The translations under genes were made by a program, and so were the position numbers. DNA of 9,606 bases, taken from assembly GCA_039680225.1 (NCBI GenBank), contig JBDKTK010000335.1:1-9606 (forward strand), given 5' to 3'. Each line of letters begins with the position of its first letter. Positions within the stretch are counted from its first letter, which is position 1. Shown piece by piece: positions 5,662 through 9,606 of this stretch. The notes under the pieces are model-generated. The model made no database searches and was not told where the DNA came from. It saw only the letters and a program-made list of their open reading frames with translations. Source of the stretch: JBDKTK01 sp039680225 (GTDB taxonomy: Bacteria > Desulfobacterota > Syntrophia > Syntrophales > UBA4778).

Positions 5662-6006
5662 TTACACCTTGATGTCTATGTGGATGACCCCGGAACGGCC
5701 CTCGCGCTTGTCCCTGATATCTTCTTCCCGGGACTGCCCGCCGGGCGTTTCGCCTTCATCCGGGTTTTGCTTCTGTTCCCCTTTTTGGGCACCCTTGCGC
5801 TTTTCCTCTTCTTTTTTTTGCCCTATCCGGGCCTTTTCCGTTTCCTCGGAGTAATTCACGTTTTCTTTCTGGATCTTCTTTTCCTCGCCGATCTGGATTT
5901 CCAGGTAGCGCTGCTGCATATCCGGGTGCTGCTGCTGGGTCTGCTGCACCTTCTCCACGGAGTTTGTCTGAAGAAAAACCTGTTTTACATCAATTCCCCT
6001 CAGCAT
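5662..6006 (-). CDS. Small highly charged conserved flagellar-operon protein, function unknown
   Basis: This 114-residue protein has no signal peptide or membrane segment. The N-terminal third (MLRGIDVKQVFLQTNSVEKV then QTQQQHPDMQQRYLEIQ) looks structured and helical. The middle (about 42-100) is an extremely charged E/K/R/Q/G stretch that is likely disordered. The last residues, GVIHIDIKV, form a hydrophobic beta-like tail. I recognise no named domain. GGAGGAG stands 5 nt before the ATG. It lies 46 nt after the kinase-like gene and 1 nt before the membrane-protein gene, so it is clearly in the operon. An A8 tract lies in its KKEEE-coding part. A cytoplasmic adaptor or export-related role is plausible but unproven. 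Confidence 0.75.
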   Translation of the reverse strand: MLRGIDVKQVFLQTNSVEKVQQTQQQHPDMQQRYLEIQIGEEKKIQKENVNYSEETEKARIGQKKEEEKRKGAQKGEQKQNPDEGETPGGQSREEDIRDKREGRSGVIHIDIKV

Positions 6007-6021
6007 AATCTCCTCCGGTCT

Positions 6022-6043
6022 TTTTCCCTTTGCCCCGGGAAAA
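6022..6043 (-). other. Intercistronic hairpin ahead of the small charged protein gene
   Basis: In the minus-strand transcript UUUUCCC (6043-6037) pairs perfectly with GGGAAAA (6028-6022) around an 8-nt loop. It fills most of the 46-nt gap and stops shortly before the GGAGGAG ribosome binding site. An A-run, not a U-run, follows, so it is not a terminator in the operon direction. It could be a processing or stability element. Confidence 0.35.
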
Positions 6044-6052
6044 CCAAGAGCC

Positions 6053-6754
6053 TTATTCTTTCGCCACCGGCGCCGTCAGGCTGAGCACCTGGAATTCCCC
6101 TTCCCGCGATTGCGCAAAATCAATCCCGTATTTGTCAAACACGGGAAGCATTGCCGCATACCCGGTGAAATCCTTGAATGCGGACTTCCGGGCCGGGCCG
6201 GGCCATTTGAATTCCACGACAACGCGCCCGTCGCGAAAAGTCGATGCAAGGTGGAGTTCCTTGCGCTCACAGGCCAGCGTGCGGCCGACGATATTCTGAA
6301 ATATGGAGCCCAGGCAGAAGGAAATCTCGGCCGCAACCCCCTTTATATCCGGCACATCGGAATCAAGCCGGATGTTTTTCTGCACGTTGTGCTTGAAATC
6401 GAGGTTGAAGTCCAGGAACTTGATTTCCGTTTCCAGCAGCCGGGAAAGATTTATCTTCTGCGGGAACATATTATTGAGGGCGTAAAACTTTTCGGAAATA
6501 ACGAGCAGCAGCCCCGAGAGCCTGTCGGCCTCCTGACAGATCAGGCCCACGTCGTTGCTCGTCATCCTGCAGAAATCCCGGTCCTGGAAATCCTCAACTT
6601 TTTTCAGCTGCTCGTCTATCTTTCTCTTCAGCAGCCTCGCCCTGCCGACGATGCCATTGAGGGGGTTGGCAAAATTGTGGATGATGCCCGGGACGATGAC
6701 GTCTGCCAGCATCAGTTCAAAACCGTTCTGCAATCCGGATTTTTTCCTGGTCAT
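6053..6754 (-). CDS. Histidine-kinase-like protein with degenerate ATPase domain
   Basis: This 233-residue protein has no membrane segment. Residues 15-95 form a dimerisation/phosphoacceptor helical hairpin with an H-box IIHNFANPLNGIVGRARLL (candidate phospho-His H26). Residues about 102-230 follow the layout of a HATPase domain, but the nucleotide-binding boxes are ruined: the N-box position reads SIFQNIVGR (only N154 kept), the DxGxG position reads KWPGP (183-187), and the GTGLGL position reads FTGYAA (196-201). It therefore probably cannot bind ATP normally and may be a phosphotransferase of the Spo0B/ChpT kind or a kinase-derived scaffold. Its ATG overlaps the preceding stop (ATGA), tying it into the flagellar operon. 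No sensor domain is present. Confidence 0.8.
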   Translation of the reverse strand: MTRKKSGLQNGFELMLADVIVPGIIHNFANPLNGIVGRARLLKRKIDEQLKKVEDFQDRDFCRMTSNDVGLICQEADRLSGLLLVISEKFYALNNMFPQKINLSRLLETEIKFLDFNLDFKHNVQKNIRLDSDVPDIKGVAAEISFCLGSIFQNIVGRTLACERKELHLASTFRDGRVVVEFKWPGPARKSAFKDFTGYAAMLPVFDKYGIDFAQSREGEFQVLSLTAPVAKE

Positions 6755-7092
6755 TTTCCGCCCAGCCGCCTTGGTTCGATCGTCATGTTCTGGAGCATCT
6801 TCCAGGCCTTGTCCACCTTTTCCTGCTCGGGATCAACGGCCTGCTGTTTCGTTTTTCCGGTGGAATAGATAATTACGCTGTTGCCGTCCCTGTCCTTGAT
6901 TTCCCTCGAGCCGATCCGGTCCGCCGGGTTTTCCGCCGCTTCCCTCTCCTGCTGGATCATCATCCTGATCGTCTGGTCTTCAACGCCGGCTTTTTTAAGT
7001 TGCAGGACCTGCTCAGGCGTAAGTGCATAGCTGATCCCGGCAAAAAACGCAACTGCAAGCATCGCACCGAGTACCGCGGACTTCATGCCCAT
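6751..7092 (-). CDS. Small secreted protein, function unknown
   Basis: This 113-residue protein has a Sec signal peptide (residues 1-23, hydrophobic AVLGAMLAVAFFAGI, cleavage after SYA). The mature N terminus LTPEQVLQLKKAGVEDQTIRMMIQQE is an amphipathic helical motif that I recall from small exported deltaproteobacterial proteins. A short beta segment follows (about 64-77, EIKDRDGNSVIIYS), then a charged helix. I do not know its function; a periplasmic role near the basal body would fit the context. ATG 7092 is chosen because AAGGGGG lies about 8 nt upstream and the signal peptide begins there. An in-frame GTG at 7137 overlapping the previous gene would hide the signal. Its stop overlaps the kinase-like start by 4 nt. 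Confidence 0.75.
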   Translation of the reverse strand: MGMKSAVLGAMLAVAFFAGISYALTPEQVLQLKKAGVEDQTIRMMIQQEREAAENPADRIGSREIKDRDGNSVIIYSTGKTKQQAVDPEQEKVDKAWKMLQNMTIEPRRLGGK

Positions 7093-7133
7093 TGTCGTTA
7101 CCCCCTTTTCTCGAACCGGCGCTCCGGACAGGA

Positions 7134-7655
7134 TCACAGGATTATGAACCTCGTGAAATAGACGTTTGTTATGAAGTTCTCCCCGTAAATTCCGTTCAAT
7201 TCCGCTTTCAGTTCACCGGCAAATTCCTGTTTGAACTTGGGCACCCTGACCTGCTCCGCCCGCCTCTGTTTGAATTTGCGGTAGATTGCCCGCCTTAAAT
7301 CCATTTTCTGTTCCGCCGAGAGCCTCCCCGGATCAACGGCCTCCAGGGCCAGGTCGCAGAACAATATCACGTTGTTCCCGGAATCGTCCTTCAAATTTAT
7401 CGTAAACCTGTCAACCGCGATATAGGGAGAGCCGGGAATGTTTGCTTCGCCGGCATCCTGTTTGCCGGCCGGCGGCTGATAAAGCCAGAAGCAAACACCC
7501 GCCGCGCCTATGACAACGGTGAGGCAGGCGCCCAGGACCAGCATGAGGACCCTGCCGAAACGGGGGCGTTGGGGAGTTCCCCCCCCGCCGCTCTCCTGGA
7601 CCGGGAACTGCTCCAGGGTCGACAGGTCGAGCAGATCGAGTTCAGCCCTGCCCAT
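7134..7655 (-). CDS. fliL: FliL-like flagellar basal-body-associated membrane protein
   Basis: This 173-residue protein has a cytoplasmic N terminus (1-34), one membrane helix (about 35-59) and a periplasmic FliL domain (about 76-173). The domain shows PYIAVDRFTINLKDD and VILFCDLALEAVD, a helix with RRAIYRKFKQRR, and the family's typical end NGIYGENFITNVYFTRFIIL. FliL rings surround the stator units and support torque and stator recruitment. FliL is more often encoded beside fliM/fliN, so this copy in the flhF-fliA operon may be a paralogue. Its ATG lies inside the end of the sigma factor gene (14-nt overlap), with GGGGA 6 nt upstream. A G8 homopolymer in codons 23-26 lies just before the membrane helix. 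Confidence 0.85.
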   Translation of the reverse strand: MGRAELDLLDLSTLEQFPVQESGGGGTPQRPRFGRVLMLVLGACLTVVIGAAGVCFWLYQPPAGKQDAGEANIPGSPYIAVDRFTINLKDDSGNNVILFCDLALEAVDPGRLSAEQKMDLRRAIYRKFKQRRAEQVRVPKFKQEFAGELKAELNGIYGENFITNVYFTRFIIL

Positions 7656-8436
7656 TATAGTCCCCGTTAAGCCCCTTAAGCTCGCCCTTCATCCTCAGGA
7701 CGGCCTTGGAATGAAGCTGGCAGACCCTCGACTCGGTCAGGTTCATGACCTCGCCTATCTCCTTCATGGTCAGCTCTTCATAATAATAGAGGGAAAGGAC
7801 GAGTTTCTCCTTTTCCGGGAGCCTGTCGATGGCTTTTTTCAGTATGTCCCGCAGCTCGCTCCTGGCAAGGATCCCCAGGGGACTTTCGCGCTCGGCTTCC
7901 CCCAGCGTCTCCGCCCTGTACCTCTCGTAAAAATCGGCCGGGAGGTCCTGGTTGCTGAGGACCGATACGCCTTTTGCCTCTTCAATAAGCTCGTGGTACT
8001 CATCCATCGTGATGCCGAGATATGAGCTGACTTCTTCGTCTTCCGCCGGCCTGCCGTAAGTCTTCTGAAGGATCGCGAACGCGTCCTGGAGCCTGGAGTA
8101 CTTGTGGCGGGTCGATCTCGGCATCCAGTCCCTGAGCCTCAACTCGTCGAGAACGGCGCCCTTGATCCGGTACCGTGCGTAGGTCTCGAACTGGACATTG
8201 CGCTGCGAATCGAATTTGGCGAGCGCGGAGATCAGGCCTATAATGCCGACGTTCAGCAGCTCTTCCTTTTCGGCTATATAGGACGGGACCTTGCAGGCGA
8301 TTCTCTCCACTATCGTTTTCACGAGCGGCGCGTACTTTATTATGAGTGCCTCCCGCTTCTTGTCCGCCGCGCCTTGGACGCGCTGCGCCTGGGAAGCCTC
8401 CCGTCTTTTATCAGCGGTCTTTATGGAACATTGCAT
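7642..8436 (-). CDS. fliA: Flagellar sigma factor sigma28 (FliA/WhiG/SigD family)
   Basis: This 264-residue protein, normal for the family, directs RNA polymerase to late flagellar, motility and chemotaxis promoters and is usually held by FlgM until the hook is done. Region 2 spans about 31-110: LIIKYAPLVKTIVERI, LLNVGIIGLISALAKFD, then FETYARYRIKGAVLDELRLRDWMPRSTR covering promoter melting and -10 recognition. Region 3 is about 111-165. Region 4 ends with LTMKEIGEVMNLTESRVCQLHSKAVLRMK (222-250), the -35-recognition helix-turn-helix. ATG 8436 lies within flhG (26-nt overlap). The nearest ribosome-binding-like AGGGAG is about 18 nt away, so initiation probably relies on coupling to flhG translation. 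No alternative start occurs before the conserved region. Confidence 0.96.
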   Translation of the reverse strand: MQCSIKTADKRREASQAQRVQGAADKKREALIIKYAPLVKTIVERIACKVPSYIAEKEELLNVGIIGLISALAKFDSQRNVQFETYARYRIKGAVLDELRLRDWMPRSTRHKYSRLQDAFAILQKTYGRPAEDEEVSSYLGITMDEYHELIEEAKGVSVLSNQDLPADFYERYRAETLGEAERESPLGILARSELRDILKKAIDRLPEKEKLVLSLYYYEELTMKEIGEVMNLTESRVCQLHSKAVLRMKGELKGLNGDYNGQG

Positions 8437-9304
8437 CTGAGAAAAATTTTATACTCCCTTTGTTGTAAATGCAGTTTGTGTCCGAGTAAATCTTCTTGGC
8501 TATCGCGTTTATGCACTGGCTTGCCCGTGCCTGGGGGTAAATTTCCGTGAACGGCTTCTGCCTGCGGACGGCATCCCCGACCTTGTCGTCCCGCAGGATA
8601 TAGCCGAGATATTCGACCTTGAGGCCGAGGAAGTGCTCTGTCGCCCTGCCGACTTTCTGGTAAACCTGCATCGCCTCCTCCGCGTTGCTTACCATGTTGG
8701 CAAGCAGCATTATCCGCTTTTCGTCGTGCCCCTGGTAGAGCAGTTTGATGAGCGCATAGGCGTCGGTGAGCGAAGTGGGCTCGGGGGAAATGACAATGAT
8801 TATCTCCTTGGCGGCCATGTTGAAATACATGACATTGGCCGTGATCCCGGCTGCAGTGTCGATCAGCATGAAGTCGAACTCTTCGTTCAGATCGTTGAGC
8901 TCGTTGAACAGGTACAGCTTCTGGCCCCGCGAGAGCTCCGCTAGCGCCGCGATGCCCGAAGCGGAAGGCAGGATCTTCATATTGCCGGGCCCGGGGACGA
9001 TCACCTCGGAAAGCGATTTTTCGCCGAGCAGCACGTGGTTGATGTTGTACTTGGGTGTGAGCCCCAGGATGACGTCCAGGTTGGCGAGCCCCATATCGGC
9101 GTCCAGGACCAGCACGCGCTTGCCGGCGTGAGACATGCTGTATGCCAGGTTGGCCGAGATATTTGTCTTCCCCACCCCGCCCTTGCCGCTGGTGATCGCT
9201 ATCACGCGGACATCTTCCTTCGTCCTCCTGGCGAGCCCGGTTCCCGCCTGGGACTGGCGGTTTTCATCATTCCTTTTCCTTTTAATTGACGAGGCGTCGT
9301 TCAC
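8411..9304 (-). CDS. flhG: Flagellar number regulator FlhG (MinD-like ATPase; FleN/YlxH)
   Basis: This 297-residue ParA/MinD-family ATPase limits flagellar number by acting with FlhF at the membrane. Seen are the deviant Walker A SGKGGVGKTN (39-48), switch I with DADMGLANLDVILG (68-81), Walker B-like FMLIDTAAGI (145-154), and the membrane/partner region LANMVSNAEEAMQVYQKV (201-218). The C-terminal tail (about 282-297, SIKFFSDAMF) could be the membrane-targeting helix. The N-terminal 30 residues are basic and lack a clear DQAxxLR motif, the FlhF-activating element known from other FlhG proteins. The start is GTG 9304 with AGGGGAA 7 nt upstream, overlapping the flhF stop. flhF ends 11 nt before; fliA overlaps by 26 nt. 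Confidence 0.95.
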   Translation of the reverse strand: MNDASSIKRKRNDENRQSQAGTGLARRTKEDVRVIAITSGKGGVGKTNISANLAYSMSHAGKRVLVLDADMGLANLDVILGLTPKYNINHVLLGEKSLSEVIVPGPGNMKILPSASGIAALAELSRGQKLYLFNELNDLNEEFDFMLIDTAAGITANVMYFNMAAKEIIIVISPEPTSLTDAYALIKLLYQGHDEKRIMLLANMVSNAEEAMQVYQKVGRATEHFLGLKVEYLGYILRDDKVGDAVRRQKPFTEIYPQARASQCINAIAKKIYSDTNCIYNKGSIKFFSDAMFHKDR

Positions 9305-9315
9305 TTGCGTTTCCC

Positions 9316-9606
9316 CTAAGTAAGTTTGTTTTCCGTGATCAACCTGGCAATTCTCCCCGGGTCGGCTGTTTCAATGTCCTGCGTTATGTTCTGGCCCGTT
9401 GTGATATACGAGACCGGTTTCCCGATCTGGTCGATGATGTCGTAAATCGACCCGAACCGGGTGCACTCGTCGAGCTTGGTCAGGATTATGCTGTTGAAAT
9501 TGATGCTGCCGAACCTGCGGGCAGCCGCAATGCTGTTTTCCCTCGCAACCGCGGGGCTCAGGAGCAGGTGCGTCTTGATCCTCTGGTCGCGCAGGGCTTC
9601 CGAAAG
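9316..9606 (-). CDS. flhF: Flagellar biosynthesis GTPase FlhF (3' end, cut by the window edge)
   Basis: The last 96 codons are present; the 5' part lies beyond the right edge. FlhF is an SRP54-type GTPase that marks the pole or site of flagellar assembly. Reading the minus strand from 9606, the fragment shows HLLLSPAVARENSIAAARRF, then INFNSIILTKLDECTRFG containing the G4 guanine-specificity motif TKLDE, then PVSYITTGQNITQDIETADP, the closing loop typical of SRP GTPases (TGQxxxxDIE). It ends LITENKLT with a TAG stop at 9318-9316. flhG follows after 11 nt and uses bases of this stop region as its ribosome binding site. Confidence 0.96.
   Translation of the reverse strand, partial: LSEALRDQRIKTHLLLSPAVARENSIAAARRFGSINFNSIILTKLDECTRFGSIYDIIDQIGKPVSYITTGQNITQDIETADPGRIARLITENKLT

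Noticed and set aside
8282..8300. A plus-strand GG-N10-GC pattern resembling a sigma54 promoter.
   Set aside because: It matches only part of the -24 element, lies antisense inside fliA and has no gene after it on that strand.

Overview
The window is almost entirely a flagellar gene cluster, read mainly on the minus strand. The gene set is flhF-flhG-sigma28, then a FliL-like protein, small conserved accessory proteins, a FliK-like protein and a stand-alone FlhB C-terminal domain, with flgF nearby. Together with a near-consensus sigma54 (-24/-12) promoter, this suggests a Gram-negative, deltaproteobacterial (Desulfobacterota)-type bacterium. This placement is inferred from gene order and protein style, not from a marker gene. 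Coding DNA is GC-rich; one intergenic block (about 1045-1310) is clearly AT-rich.

Reading the minus strand from the right edge: flhF 3' end (9606-9316), flhG (9304-8411), flagellar sigma28 fliA (8436-7642), FliL-like membrane protein (7655-7134), small secreted protein (7092-6751), histidine-kinase-like protein with a ruined ATPase domain (6754-6053), small charged protein (6006-5662), single-pass membrane protein with a C-terminal DUF2802/DUF6115-like motif (5660-5028), FliK-like protein with an N/Q/T/A hexapeptide-repeat linker (5028-3457) and FlhB-like protein (3346-3074). Overlaps (26, 14, 4 and 1 nt) and gaps of 1-46 nt point to one long, translationally coupled operon. The only larger internal gap (110 nt) precedes fhlB and holds two small dyads. 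A flavodoxin-fold NAD(P)H:quinone oxidoreductase (2968-2375) follows on the same strand after 105 nt.

A plus-strand pair, a single-domain response regulator (1327-1701) and a secreted Sel1/TPR protein (1778-2332), converges on the oxidoreductase gene. It is divergent from flgF (734-18, minus), which probably continues into flgG beyond the left edge. The 592-bp divergent intergenic region carries an excellent sigma54 promoter for flgF, two GGAAA/TTTTC dyads at enhancer distance, and an AT-rich control region for the regulator with ATATC-type repeats and a perfect palindrome over the -35 position of an extended -10 promoter.

Functionally, FlhF and FlhG set flagellar site and number, sigma28 transcribes late genes, FliL-like and FlhB-like proteins serve stator and export functions, FliK-like measures the hook, and FlgF builds the rod. 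The kinase-like protein and the orphan receiver hint at an unassigned phosphorelay input. I see no CRISPR, tRNA, rRNA or mobile element. Nothing here amounts to an obviously new defence or biosynthetic system; the novelty lies in regulation and in the accessory proteins.
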